A stretch of 64,000 nt of DNA from Actinostola sp. cb2023. Lineage: Eukaryota > Cnidaria > Anthozoa > Actiniaria > Actinostolidae. The notes under the pieces are model-generated. The model made no database searches. It had not been told where the DNA came from and saw nothing but the letters and a program-made list of their open reading frames with translations. The stretch spans positions 195,001 to 259,000 of the forward strand of contig JAUJYZ010000209.1 in the NCBI GenBank assembly GCA_033675265.1, given 5' to 3'. The position numbers were made by a program, and so were the translations under genes. Shown here piece by piece: positions 1 to 12,414 of the stretch. Position 1 is the stretch's first letter, and each line of letters begins with the position of its first letter.

Positions 1-1100
<1,100 letters not shown>

Positions 1101-1239
1101 GCAGATATTCAAACATTTTTGTTGAACAAAATTGAAAACTTGTTTGTTTGTTTAGTGCTTGTGTATTTTGTTTAACATCGCGCCCTCAACCCATTGATGA
1201 TAAGATTTCCAATCCTACTATTCTATTCTTTATATTCAG

Positions 1240-1960
1240 AGAACTCATCACATCGTTAGCGTTGTTCGTTTTGGTCTGCATCTTAGTCAGTGGTGTGTAC
1301 TGTGGATATGCTTTAAACATACAAAATACTATACAGAAAACAATACTCAGGTGTGTACATTTAGACGTGCTTCTATATAAAAAATAATGCATGCTGAGGT
1401 CTTGAAAGCTGCTAGTGGATGCACGAGCGGAACGCGAGAAAAGTGCATTATTTTTGTATAGAAGCACGGAGAGCCATCTTCTATTCGCTTTATAATATAA
1501 AACTAGTTTTAAACAGGATTTCTGCTTTGTTTTCGCTGCGCCGTGCTTCTGTAATAACATATATATAATGCATGCTCAGCAACCAATCTAATCGCGCGTT
1601 CTTGGGAGGTACACGTAGTTTATATTATAAATTGGTATAGAAACCGATTTTGAACTAACAAACCAAAACCATTCAAAGCTTTCAGAACTTGATATAAGTG
1701 TGAATGAAAGAAATATGAGCATAGTTATAACGATTTACTCTCTTCTCTTTTCTTATTGTTTTTATAGCCATTCTGTTGATGAACTACAAGGTAACCGTGG
1801 TAGAGTCGATCATTGGTGGAGCGCGAATGAGGAACGAATCATTGATCTTTTATATTGGAGACCAAATGAATGGGCTTTGGAAGAAAATCAAACAGCCGAA
1901 GTACGAATGACATACACTTGACGATTATGTTGACAATACTGATGGTGATGATAATAATGT

Positions 1961-2007
<47 letters not shown>

Positions 2008-5000
2008 TCAATTTTTTATTAATGATTTGCCACACAATTTCATATTAAGATTTTGCATGGTATTTTTGTTACATAATGTAGTGGTGGTGGCGGTAGTGTC
2101 AATGGTGAGTGCTGTTTTTTTAATTGATGTTCTTCTACTTTAGATATTCTTTAAGGACACTTCAAGTATCCTCATTGGAAGACCACGCATTCGTCAGTTC
2201 AAGACGACCAATCGCGAGGTAAGAGTTGTATACTCACGCTACCAATCATATCAAAGTGGATAAAACTACTGAAGGAGTGTTTGAACAACCAGATCCTGGG
2301 ATAAGAGAAAAGGGTGTGGGCTACCTTTAGATCACACTACAGACTGACATAGAATTGTAGACAACGAACTTGCATCATGATCATTTTGCATTAGGTGTGT
2401 AATGACCTCCGTTCTGATGGAAGTAATTCGACTGGAACTAAACGTTGTTGGTCACGATGTTCCTTGGATGAGGGTCAGTGGAGCAGTGTAGAACTTAGCA
2501 GAACAAGGTATATTTAATCCAATTGTTGTATGTTTTTATTGTTGTACTTGGATTTTTTTTCCAAAACAGTTTTTTCGACCAATATAACGAGCGCACGCAA
2601 CTGTTTGTACTCGTATTATATTGTAAGCAGCTAATTCTAACCCTGATGATGGGCGATGAACCCGAAAGCATGATTCAACAATAAACAAATTGGTTGAAGA
2701 AACTCCTAGTACAACAAGGTTTACTAATTCCAAGCTGAAATGTCGCTACACTGAAGGAAACGCTCATATCTCATTTGTATGTGATTGTCCAGGTCCCATG
2801 CAGTGGTTGGGTTAAAGACGCTGGCCAAAAAGCGATGGATATCATTGTGCACCAAACATATTATTATAGACTTTGTCCTTTATGCAGGATCAGTAGATGT
2901 GTACAGGTAGGATGAAGAACTAACACTATAACTATGTTACAATTCTAGCTTTGCTCTTTATATAGCACTCACAATCATATATTCAAAGCACAATCTTTTC
3001 TACCGAGCTTCAAATTGCAATTACATATGAAAACGGGCCTCAAAATCGATGGAGGTTTTTCGTGTTTTGTGTTTTGATTTCTATTCTAACTTACACTAAT
3101 TCTATCGTTAGCACTGTATCTTGGGAAGTAAACGGACCAACTTCTGGCCTCCACGACATTCAAATACGAGTAAACTCGATGAAAGACACGTTCAAGGACA
3201 CTAATTATGACATTTTTCTTAAAATCTGCAAGGTAAGAAAACTACTTTTCCCTTTACCAATAGATCAATAATGTGCCTTCCTGGAAAATCATCTTCTTAA
3301 AGCAACAGCAAATTTTCCTTGACAAGGAAGACTTGCTGGTGTAGACGACAAAAACATCGCCAATTTTTTCCTTGTCAAGGAAAACTTGTTCGTGTAGATG
3401 CGGCTTTACTCTAACATTTATTGCTTGTAGGCCATTTTTGTTGCAACATATGCATTCTGTCTGCACCACGAATTGTTATGCCTGATAAGATCCAAGACAA
3501 AGTATTTCAAGAACATTTGGAAGTACATCGAGGTAAAATGATATCTGTTCTTCTCTGATTTTATTTATATTTATATTTTATTTTTATATGTTCTTCTCTG
3601 ATTTTATTTTTATTTTACTTTATGACATAACTAAAGATTGCTGTGACCATATGGAGAACTCAAAGTATTGATCTTAGAATAGAATGTCAGCTCAGTAGGA
3701 AATATGATACAACATAGCTAAAAAAACAGAATTCAACGAAATATTTCGAAACTTAATACAGTTACGAAAACTTTGTACTTGAAAGGGTCATCCTTGGAAA
3801 TCGTGGGATGAGTGTTGGCTTTTCAGAGTGGCTGGCTAAGTTATAGGCAAAAATATACCCTTCCAGTTTCTCCAATATTCATTGAGTTCTCCATCATCTG
3901 GTTTCAACCACCAAAACGTTTCCTCACCTTGGATTTAGCCGTATGTACACTGTATCAATCCCATCTTTTTCAGGTATTATGTCTACTACTATCGAGCATG
4001 TCATTGATAGTGTATGTCTGCTGGTCAGTATCACTGTATGCTCTAGTTCGTGAAATGTTGACTGACCATGACGACGATGTCTTCGCAGCTGGAGCAATAG
4101 TTTATCAAAATCAGGTTGGTATTCCACCATTTTCATGTGTCACTTCTCTTGGTTTCATGACAGAATAACTGTTATGTAGTCCCTTCAGTACTCTCTCAAT
4201 AATGACTGTTTGTTTTTGTCTTAGGAGCTGTTGATCTCTTTGTACGCCATGCTCATTTTTGTACTTGTCCTGAAACTCATCCATCTCTTGAGAGTCTTTC
4301 AGTTTGTACAAACGTTTTGCTGTCTTCTGTGGACGACATCTGGTTCTCTGTTGGCATTGATGGTACTAGTTAGTCTACTGTAGTTATGATATTGTACCGT
4401 GTAGTCTTGTACCACTGACCAGTGCCGGAATTATCTAAGCTATTCAGACGCTGAAAAAAACTAAAACTAAAAGGTTACCAAAACTACCTGCATAAGTTAC
4501 ATGTGTTCAGTCGTGAGATTGTTTGATCAAACCAATTATCTTTCACGGCGGTAGATCGAGATAGGTTTGGAAAGCTCGACACGACCTTATCCTTTCTGAA
4601 AACCAGGCAAAATCTCCCTTTCTGAAAGCCGACGCTGTAAGGCGTTTTTCAAATACAGTCGAACCTCCCGTAAGCGACCACCCAAATTGTCAAGCTTTGT
4701 GGTCGCTTACGAGAGGTGGTCGCTTACGAGAGGTTCCAACTATAGTGATTTGACTGGGAACTGGACTTTTGGTATTTTGAAAAACTGGTCGCTTAGGAGA
4801 GGTGGTCGCTTACGAGAGTGGTCGCAACCGGAGGTTCAACTGTATCAGATTTCGCCACTTGTACCTTTAAGACATCTTACACGACTTTGTCATCCTGTTG
4901 TTTTCATCAGGTTTGTTTCCTGTTATCTACTGTGATGTTTTCTCATTTTGGATATTTACTCTTTGGAAGTGTTCATTTGGACTTCAAGTCGTTTTCCAGT

Positions 5001-7141
5001 GCCTTTATTTACACCTGTGGACTTTTAAGGCTCCAAGGGAATGGACGGTTCATTGACGACCTTTATGGAGTTCATCAAGCCATCTCGATTTTCTACCTTG
5101 CATCTTATATTGCTGTGTTGGTTGTCGTATTGCGAGGACTGGTATGAATAACCTTTATATGTTTATTGTGATAATAGTAAGCAAGGGGTATAACCAGGAC
5201 TGTGCCAGTTTCATATGATGGTAATGAGTGATGACGACATTGATGATGATAGTGATGACGTATTGGTTGTGATGATGATAATGGTGGGTGTTTTAGTTGT
5301 CGGTAGTGGTGATCATCGTCGTTATCTTGGAATTCTCTTCTCGGATCTCAAAAAGTAATGACCGTTCATTTTGTGGGTCAATAGAGCATGTCGATGTTCA
5401 GATGGTCATTTCACACCACCAACCGAAGGCACCTTCAGACGCATATATTGATCGACTATCTCTCAAATGTGTGAGTATTGTAGTGCTCCTCGTGTTTAAC
5501 TATGATGCCTTCCATTTTTGACACAAGAATTGCAGCAACCTTCTTAAGTTAATGTTATATTATTATCCCACTAGACATTGTAACTCTCACAAACGCAAAA
5601 GAGTTGAGGAGGAGTCCGAGGATGACGAAGAAGAACTAGAAGATGATGAAATGGAAGACAAACAAATCATTCCTGTAGTAAGTTCTAGCTGCACGTATTG
5701 AATTCACTGCCTGAAAAAATATGACAAATTATATGCGAACTTTCATTTGCTAATCATTTGATTGTCTGCTTCATTCCCTTAAAAGGAATATGCATGTGAC
5801 GAGGCGGAATTCCAGATGGAAGAGTTGCTATTCAAAATGAACAACTTGATTGGCGAAGAAGGATTAGCAAATCTTCATCTCTCATCTTCATCTGACCTAT
5901 TACTGTCTAGTGATGAGTGTGATGACGATGTAGAATACCTGTATCGTCAAGGTGGAGATATGGAGTACTTGTTGCGCCAGACTTTGCCCGACATTGAACC
6001 AGGAAGTGGTTACGAACCAGGAAGTGGTTACGAAAGCGACCAAAGCTTCTATTCCCGTGATTCTGGTAGCCAGGAAGGCTTAACTGATGTGGAGATACAA
6101 AGAAGAATCTCTAAGGACAGCTCGGATATGGCATCGACTGATTTAAACTCATTTGTTCCTTCATATTTTTATCCTGTTTATACCACTCGGGAAACGCAGA
6201 TGAGAAGCTTGAATCCAGCTCAAGAACTTAAGGCATTCAATGCTTTATATTATCAAGCCAGTGGCATCGGTAACACAGAAATGAGGAATTTCGAATGGGA
6301 ACAACAAGCCAAAGATGCCATTAAAACTCCCAAGGAGCTCTACAGAAGACACAGCAATAGCCATACTAGCAACAACAGTGATTCACAGAATTTACGCTTC
6401 TCAGAACAGAAAACTGATTTTGAAGGTTTGCAGTCGTCCTCTGTTACATCGGTGGAAAATCGTCGCCCAAGCTTAACCACAATTGTTGTTAAACCAAAAC
6501 AACTCAACCAGTTGACAAGAAAACCCAAATTACGGCAAGGGGAAATTCTACTGGATGAGGTTCCAAAAGACAATGGTTTAGTTAGTAATTCTCTCAGTGG
6601 TCCAGAAGGTTCGACGACTTCTGAAGAAGAATGTGTGGTGCGAAGAAAGTCGAAGACATCTCCTAAGAAGCAAAGTTATCTAAGATCATTAAGGCGTGGT
6701 CCCAAGTCCAGCGTTGCTCCTATGGATCAAGACGACTATCATGAGAAACACTTTAAAAGAAGTGATGCCTTCCATGTCGACGTTTCAAAGTCATCATCTT
6801 TAGATGAATCAAGAAATCGGAACATTTCAAGATCGTCTTATGATAACCCTAAAAGGCACCAGGTACCTCCTCGTAATAGTGCCTTTTCTTTCGACGAGGA
6901 TCATTGGAGATCGTTTGGTTCATCAAAGGATGTTCCACGTCCTTGCGTTGTGGATGCGCCAGTATCGCCGTCAGAACCGGGATTCCGTTCAAATGGTTAT
7001 TACGAGGCGCAGGACAATCTTGGATTTGAAGTGGATTCAAGATTGAATGATGCTAACATTGCGCCTGGTTTGATTGGGGGCATTTGCATGAACTCTGATA
7101 TTGGAACAAATATCGAGTTTGTTCACGAAACCCTACAGTAA
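1240..7141 (+). CDS. Polycystin-1-like channel protein, 3' portion (14 exons)
   Basis: Proposed exons: <1240-1350, 1768-1900, 2144-2218, 2395-2507, 2793-2906, 2989-3054, 3112-3232, 3431-3532, 3974-4114, 4225-4362, 4911-5141, 5385-5470, 5575-5677, 5786-7141. All junctions have AG/GT and matching phases, giving about 962 residues. The first exon encodes membrane segment S1 (E-L-I-T-S-L then a hydrophobic run). An extracellular polycystin domain follows (DHWW...LLYW near residue 60; GRPRIRQF near 93; a Cys-rich exon; a region resembling the WLD-FIDF-YN segment). S2 is near 245-262, S3 near 279-300, S4 near 326-350, S5 near 372-388, a pore region near 395-415 and S6 near 425-447. Then come an acidic stretch (488-503), a short coiled-coil-like segment beginning EFQMEELLFKMNNL, and a long Ser-rich, probably disordered tail of over 400 residues. 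The coiled coil and the absence of EF hands favour the polycystin-1 over the polycystin-2 branch. The 5' exons, where extracellular and PLAT domains would lie, are left of the window. Exons 5, 6 and 12 are the least certain. Confidence 0.8.
1939..2007. repeat. GAT trinucleotide microsatellite
   Basis: GATGAT repeats, with a few interruptions at the left, lie in the intron between polycystin exons 2 and 3. A second, less regular GAT-rich patch lies at about 5217-5285 in a later intron. Confidence 0.85.
2643..2667 (+). repeat. Hammerhead-like core in a probable Penelope-type repeat remnant
   Basis: CTGATGA at 2643-2649 is followed by a short GGG...CCC stem and then GAAA at 2664-2667. This is the order of the conserved core of hammerhead ribozymes, which are carried by Penelope-like retroelements and their relics. 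I could not build stems I and III or a cleavage triplet, so an active ribozyme is not supported. It sits in the polycystin intron between 2507 and 2793. Confidence 0.3.
4656..4842. mobile_element. MITE with TA target duplication, pogo/Tc1-mariner-like
   Basis: A 187-bp element in the polycystin intron before the S5 exon. Its ends are CAGTCGAACCTC and GAGGTTCAACTG, inverted, and each is flanked directly by TA (4654-4655 and 4843-4844). Inside, the motif GGTCGCTTACGAGAGG occurs several times in either orientation. CAGT ends and a TA duplication are typical of pogo/Tigger non-autonomous elements. There is no coding capacity. A decayed relative lies at 24493. Confidence 0.72.
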
Positions 7142-7265
7142 AACTACCAGGAAACATTTCAGTGTTAATTTCTTTCTTTCCATCTTTGGCGAAATCTTTA
7201 GTGGTTGGAGTTTGCACATCGTCAAAAGAATTTAAGCTGGACGCTCAAAAAACCTAGACGTTTGT
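7142..7265 (+). other. Start of the polycystin 3' UTR, no other feature seen
   Basis: The stretch follows the TAA stop of the last polycystin exon. The UTR probably continues through the inverted repeats to the right, because the first well placed AATAAA I noticed is at 8343-8348. Confidence 0.4.
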
Positions 7266-7408
7266 CACTTATGCCGTGTTTACACTTGAGCGCTCTACAA
7301 AGATACAAATCAGAAAACTATTGTTTGTTGAGCGGTCACCGCTCAACAAACAATAGTTTTTTGATTTGTACCTTGGTAGAGCGCTCAAGTGTAAACACGG
7401 CATAAGTG
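7266..7408. mobile_element. Near-perfect palindromic MITE
   Basis: Arms of about 70 bp pair almost completely. The outer ends are CACTTATGCCGTG and CACGGCATAAGTG, and the centre is a perfect palindrome around GAGCGGTCACCGCTC. One arm lacks a few bases present in the other (near 7295 against 7370). No coding content. In RNA it would form a long hairpin, possibly within the polycystin 3' UTR. Confidence 0.75.
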
Positions 7409-7414
7409 TATGGT

Positions 7415-7792
7415 AATAGAGTGACTGCAATAAACCCGTGAAGTAGTTAGTAGACTAATAGATATTACTAGATACTAATTCCATTGTTTTCTTTTGTTTT
7501 GATCTGACTATTAGTCACTAACTATTAGATTTTGTTTCACGGGTTAAGTGCCATCACTCTAATTAATTAGTGAACATAATTTGTAATTAGACATGATTGT
7601 AAAGCGCTTAGGACAGCAATGATTAAGCACTATATAAATGTATTATTGTATTATTAGTAGTGGTAGTAGTAGTAGTCAAGAGACCATTATATAATAGTAG
7701 ACTTTATTTCCATTGTTTTCTTTTGTGACTATTTGACTATTACACACTTACATCTATTTTTTTATTTCACGGGTTTATTGCAACACTCTATT
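7415..7792. mobile_element. MITE with nested third end, carrying a LINE-tail-like insert
   Basis: The left end AATAGAGTGACTGCAATAAA and following ACCCGTGAA are matched in inverted form at the right end (CACGGGTTTATTGCAACACTC). A second right-type end lies inside at 7535-7564, suggesting nesting or partial duplication. Within it, 7598-7660 carries TGTAAAGCGCTTAG...CACTATATAAATG followed by TTA repeats, a motif also found at 20312 and 37152. Confidence 0.6.
7598..7660 (+). repeat. L2-type LINE/SINE 3'-tail-like motif
   Basis: TGTAAAGCGCTTAG, then a short spacer, then CACTATATAAATG and ATT/TTA repeats. The layout resembles conserved 3' tails of L2-clade LINEs and SINEs that use them. I name the family from memory of the motif only. 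Confidence 0.4.
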
Positions 7793-8536
7793 ATTGCTGA
7801 CGAGTCTCTATGACCTCTTTGCGACCAATTATTTTATTCTTATATTATTCACTATAGCTTTCAAAACTAAAAAGAACCTCTTATATTACTAATGTAATTA
7901 TTATATATTTTAATAACTGTTCTTCACATTATATATTTTTATTATATTTTATTATTGGACTTTTAAATTCTTCATTATGTATTGACTACGAAACAACTCA
8001 GATTGGTAGTTGGTGTTTATCTGCAGTTTAAGAGTTATGTTCAAGGCGCCGGGCCAGCAAACTTACCAAACACGACGTACACTAAGCACAGTACAAATAG
8101 TGTGGTCAGCCTGACCAAAATTAGTCTGTGTGTACGTTTTAGGGAGAGATATCTCCCTCCTCTTTAACAACACCAAACGTGTTTTTATCAACTGAAGACC
8201 AGTTTATATTAACAATATTACTGATAATAATCATTCAAATAATTAATATTATATATAATATATCCAACTGAAATTATGAGTATCTGATAAAAAGAATAAG
8301 AATGTATCTCTATTATACTTTGTAAATATATTCTATATAACAAATAAAGTATTTTGTATTCATTTTCAATGGTTGCATTTTCCTGTACTGATTCTATCCC
8401 CGGAGATGCGCGAGAGCTGGAAACTAGTAATTGCGCGGCAAATTATAGAACTGTTTTAGAAGACTCTAGTAGTTCCAGTTTTCGTGTTACTATTATTATT
8501 ACTACGAAATGGATAATTGGCAATTATGATAATATA
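7793..8536. other. AT-rich intergenic DNA
   Basis: No gene recognised. AATAAA at 8343-8348 is a candidate polyadenylation signal for the upstream polycystin gene. A short open frame at 8354-8539 has no recognisable features. Confidence 0.5.
8343..8348 (+). terminator. Candidate polyadenylation signal of the polycystin gene
   Basis: AATAAA about 1.2 kb beyond the stop codon, followed by T-rich sequence. Other AT-rich matches nearby could serve instead. Confidence 0.3.
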
Positions 8537-9787
8537 TAACACGGAGCCCATAGCACCATTTGTAAGGTGGATGGAGATGAGCATGGTAATGATGAGGATA
8601 TATAACATGGGGAGCCCATAGCACCATTTGTAAGGTGGATGGAGACGAGCATGGTAATGATGAGGATATATAACACAGGGAGCCCATAGCACCATTTGTA
8701 AGGTGGATGGAGACGAGCATGGTAATGATGAGGATATATAACATGGGGAGCCCATAGCACCATTTGTAAGGTGGATGGAGACGAGCATGGTAATGATGAG
8801 GATAAATAACACAGGGAGCCCATAGCACCATTTGTAAGGTGGATGGAGACGAGCATGGTAATGATGAGGATAAATAACACAGGGAGCCCAAAGCACCATT
8901 TGTAAGGTGGATGAAGAGGAGCATGGTAATGATGAGGATAAATAACACAGGGAGCCCATAGCACCATTTGTAAGGTGGATGGAGACGAGCATGGTAATAA
9001 TGATGAGGATAAATAACAGGGAGCCCATAGCACCATTTGTAAGGTGGATGGAGATGAGCATGGTAATGATGAGGATATATAACACAGGGAGCCCAAAGCA
9101 CCATTTGTAAGGTGGATGGAGACGAGCATGGTAATGATGAGGATAAATAACAGGGAGCCCATAGCACCATTTGTAAGGTGGATGGAGATGAGCATGGTAA
9201 TGATGAGGATATATAACATGGGGAGCCCATAGCACCATTTGTAAGGTGGATGGAGACGAGCATGGTAATGATGAGGATAAATAACACAGGCAGCCCAAAG
9301 CACCATTTGTAAGGTGGATGGAGATGAGCATGGAGCATGGTAATGATGAGGATAAATAACACAGGGAGCCCATAGCACCATTTGTAAGGTGGATGGAGAC
9401 GAGCATGGTAATGATGAGGATATATAACACAGGGAGCCCATAGCACCATTTGTAAGGTGGATGAAGAGGAGCATGGTAATGATGAGGATATATAACACAG
9501 GGAGCCCATAGCACCATTTGTAAGGTGGATGGAGAGGAGCATGGTAATGATGAGGATATATAACACAGGGAGCCCATAGCACCATTTGTAAGGTGGATGG
9601 AGACGAGCATGGTAATGATGAGGATATATAACACAGGGAGCCCATAGCACCATTTGTAAGGTGGATGAAGAGGAGCATGGTAATGATGAGGATATATAAC
9701 ACAGGGAGCCCATAGCACCATTTGTAAGGTGGATGGAGACGAGCATGGTAATGATGAGGATATATAACACAGGGAGCCCATAGCACC
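8537..9787. repeat. 68-bp minisatellite, about 18 copies
   Basis: Conserved blocks in each unit are GCCCATAGCACCATTTG, TAAGGTGGATGGAGACGAG and CATGGTAATGATGAGG. Successive GCACCATTTG blocks start 68 bp apart (8553, 8621, 8689). Copies vary mainly at ATATATAACACAGGG versus ATAAATAACAGGG, and one copy (about 9325) has an extra GAGCATG. The minus strand is open in three frames, but this is a property of the repeat and I do not call a gene. Confidence 0.95.
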
Positions 9788-10023
9788 GTATCACTAATTC
9801 TGCCCTAGCGCGCCTATCCTGGTGATGTAAGGGATGGACATAACATGGTTCGAAGCACAAAGTCAGGAGGGGACAGTCGGTCACCTTATACTATCCTCGT
9901 AGACTGTTGTTCCACTAGTATCGATTTTAAGTGATCAACTCTCACTCTGCTGCCCCTTGTTCTAATAACTATGTAAGTATTACTAGATACTAAGTTCGGA
10001 TAAAAGTTTCAGCACATTGTGCA

Positions 10024-10029
10024 TTTATT
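10024..10029 (-). terminator. Candidate polyadenylation signal of the RPamide gene
   Basis: TTTATT on the plus strand reads AATAAA on the minus strand, about 170 bp beyond the stop codon of the neuropeptide precursor. Confidence 0.4.
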
Positions 10030-10199
10030 TTAATTGCATTACTACATTATCGATGTACTATTAGAACAAGATGTGAGAAACAGGAAGGAATGGCTTTCTA
10101 TTTAGTCTGGTTTCAAACTTTACAGCACATCTAAAATGTTCTATTTTTATAAACTTCAAAACAATTTGTGGCCTGATTTCGTTGTCTTCAAATAACTCG

Positions 10200-12386
10200 T
10201 TAAAAATCTTGTGGTTCGTCTTGAAGTGAGTTTGGGTCGCTCATTTCTTGTTGGAGTTCGTACTTGTTCTTTTTCGCTAGTTGTTGGGCCTTTTGACGGA
10301 ATGTGTGGCTGTTATGTCGCACGTTTGAGTTGACCGAACTTCCAACGTACGTCCAAGGCATATTGTATTCGATACTTCGTTTTCCTGGTCGCACAACCTG
10401 ATGTTGATATGCTTCAGGGACATCGTCTCGACCTGGTCGAAATAAATACGTGTCTTGATCGTACACTCTGCCGGGTCTGAAAATCTCTATACCTTGTGGG
10501 ACATCTTCCCTGCCAGGTCTAAACAGAATCGGAGGCCCTTTGGGGACATCTTCCCTGCCAGGTCTAAACAGAATCGGAGGCCCTTTGGGGACATCTTCTC
10601 TACCAGGTCTAAACAGAATTGGAGGTCCTTTGGGGACATCTTCCCTACCAGGTCTAAACAGAATTGGAGGCCCTTTGGGGACATCTTCTCTACCAGGTCT
10701 AAACAGAATTGGAGGCCCTTTGGGGACATCTTCTCTACCAGGTCTAAACAGAATTGGAGGTCCTTTGGGGACATCTTCTCTACCAGGTCTAAATAGAATT
10801 GGAGGCCCTTTGGGGACATCTTCCCTACCAGGTCTAAACAGAATTGGAGGTCCTTTGGGGACATCTTCCCTACCAGGTCTAAATAGAATTGGAGGCTCCT
10901 CTGGAATGTCATCTCGGCGGCCAGGTCTTAAGATCGTTGGCCATGGAGATTGTCGGCTCAGCGTACGTTTTGCCTTATGCATGATGCGTCCTGGTCTAAT
11001 AATTGTTGGCATAGCCTTTTTGGCCTTAATTGAGATAAAGCTACGACGTCCAGGGCGTGGTGGCCAGGGAGGCTGGCCGGTTTCATCTTCCACTTTAGTA
11101 TGTTGGTTTCCAGACAATGTGATGGTATCTACATTGTACTCGGCAGAACCTTTCTCGCCATGTTCGATCTTTTCAGGGACTCTTTGTGCATTTGGCTCAA
11201 GATCCGTCTCACTCAAAACTAAAGACCCTGAAATAATATAAAGGAAAAGACAAAGTTAATATTGAAAAAAGCCTCCAGGAGTAACAATTATTCTCAAAAA
11301 AAATTATACTAATTTTCAAAAGCTGACTGTACATATTGTACTATTGTACTGTATTGATTTCCCATTTTATAGAATATATTAGCTTCAATATTTAATCATC
11401 AATGCGTTTGCATAATTCTGAAATGAATAACGTACATAATTGTCGACGTAGTTACTAATATTCAATCATTCTTCTAGTGTACACAATGATAGCAAAAGTA
11501 ATAATTACGACCAAAAAGACCATCTGTAATTATGTGTAGTTTCATTTTGTTATCATGGTATTTTGTGTGTTCCCCCCGGCACTATACTATCTTGTCTATC
11601 ATGATTTTCAATTACACCGATCACTTTGCTCCTGTCTTTTGTTCTGGTTGTCCATCAGCCAAAACGGAAATTTATCTTTCAAGATTACAATGCTTTGAGA
11701 AACAAAATCACCAGGGTATTTGGTGTGATGAAGTAAACACCCTTAATCGATCTGATAGAAAAACACGTAACGTAAACATAAAGAATCAAATGACAATACC
11801 AATTTAAAGTGGAAGTATTCTTAATGAACTCGAAGCACAGCGAGCTCTATTGTCATAGAACAACCATTGCTATATAACTATTCGTTTGGCGTTTCGTTTC
11901 AGTATTTCAGTGTTTTAAATGGTTGCTGTTTTTCACCAGCAAGTGAGTCTTACGGGCAACTTTAAAATTAAGACGCTATGTTATCAATATGAACAATTTT
12001 GTCACAATTTCCAGCAAAATGAATCAACAACAAGGCGGATCGAACTCTCTTCAATGCCAATTACGACGAGCCGAGATAAGACGATAATATTTTACACTTC
12101 CTTGTGCAAGATATCCAATATAACTATCGAACTAAAGTACATATCTTTAGAACAATGAGACCGTCTTTTCGGGAAAAGATAAAAACGGCCGAGCACATCT
12201 GGTGAATCAGTGTTCCGTAGAAATATATAATTGTGGAATTATAGTTTTAAAGAGAAAAACAAATATAAAAGAAGAAGAAGAATAAAAGAAGAACACGTAC
12301 AATTGATGCAATAGTCAACTAAGTTAAATACCTTGTATCAAAACACCAAGGATCAGACCAACGAGCAGCCTTCTATAGTTGGTCAT
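10200..12386 (-). CDS. RPamide-type neuropeptide precursor (2 exons, 360 aa)
   Basis: Exon 1 (12386-12332) encodes a signal peptide: MTNYRR followed by the hydrophobic run LLVGLILGVLI. It ends in phase 1 at CAAG/GTATTT. Exon 2 (11227-10200) begins at TTTCAG/GGTC and restores the frame as Q-G-S-L-V-L-S. The secreted precursor carries repeated cleavage units ending R-P-G-R or R-P-G-K-R, where Gly would give a C-terminal amide, so the products are R-P-amides. In order: QPPWPPRPGRR, PTIIRPGR, PWPTILRPGRR, one IPEEPPILFRPGR, eight VPKGPPILFRPGR, GIEIFRPGR, DTYLFRPGR and QVVRPGKR, about fifteen in all. Most copies are preceded by E-D, matching the acidic N-terminal processing of cnidarian precursors. 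RPamides are known anthozoan and hydrozoan neuropeptides. The C-terminal tail from about residue 307 is unrelated spacer. The family call rests on peptide pattern, not a search. Confidence 0.88.
10497..10905. repeat. 45-bp coding repeat within the RPamide gene
   Basis: Nine head-to-tail copies of a 45-bp unit encode the 15-residue block E-D-V-P-K-G-P-P-I-L-F-R-P-G-R. Variation among the eight main copies is almost all synonymous (TCT/CCC, CTA/CTG and GGC/GGT alternatives on the plus strand). The ninth, nearest the N terminus, codes for IPEE in place of VPKG. Confidence 0.93.
11228..12331 (-). other. Intron of the RPamide gene
   Basis: A GTATTT donor on the minus strand next to 12332 and a polypyrimidine-like TTTCAG acceptor next to 11227 bound this 1.1-kb intron. 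Short open frames on the plus strand (11532-11807, 11919-12158) have no recognisable features. Confidence 0.75.
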
Positions 12387-12414
12387 TCTTGAGTGCTATA
12401 CTCCACCCAGCCTC

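Noticed and set aside
2804..2906. Polycystin exon 5 starting after the CAG at 2803
   Set aside because: That frame gives no similarity to polycystins; starting at 2793 keeps the phase and yields a segment aligning with the W-L-D...F-I-D-F-x-x-Y region.
8456..9884. Three minus-strand frames of 420-460 codons
   Set aside because: All three frames of the 68-bp repeat are open at once and encode the same three peptides in rotation, which shows repeat periodicity and not coding.
10540..11241. Plus-strand 233-codon frame antisense to the neuropeptide gene
   Set aside because: It is a shadow of the 45-bp coding repeat; the minus strand has signal peptide, splice sites and processing sites.
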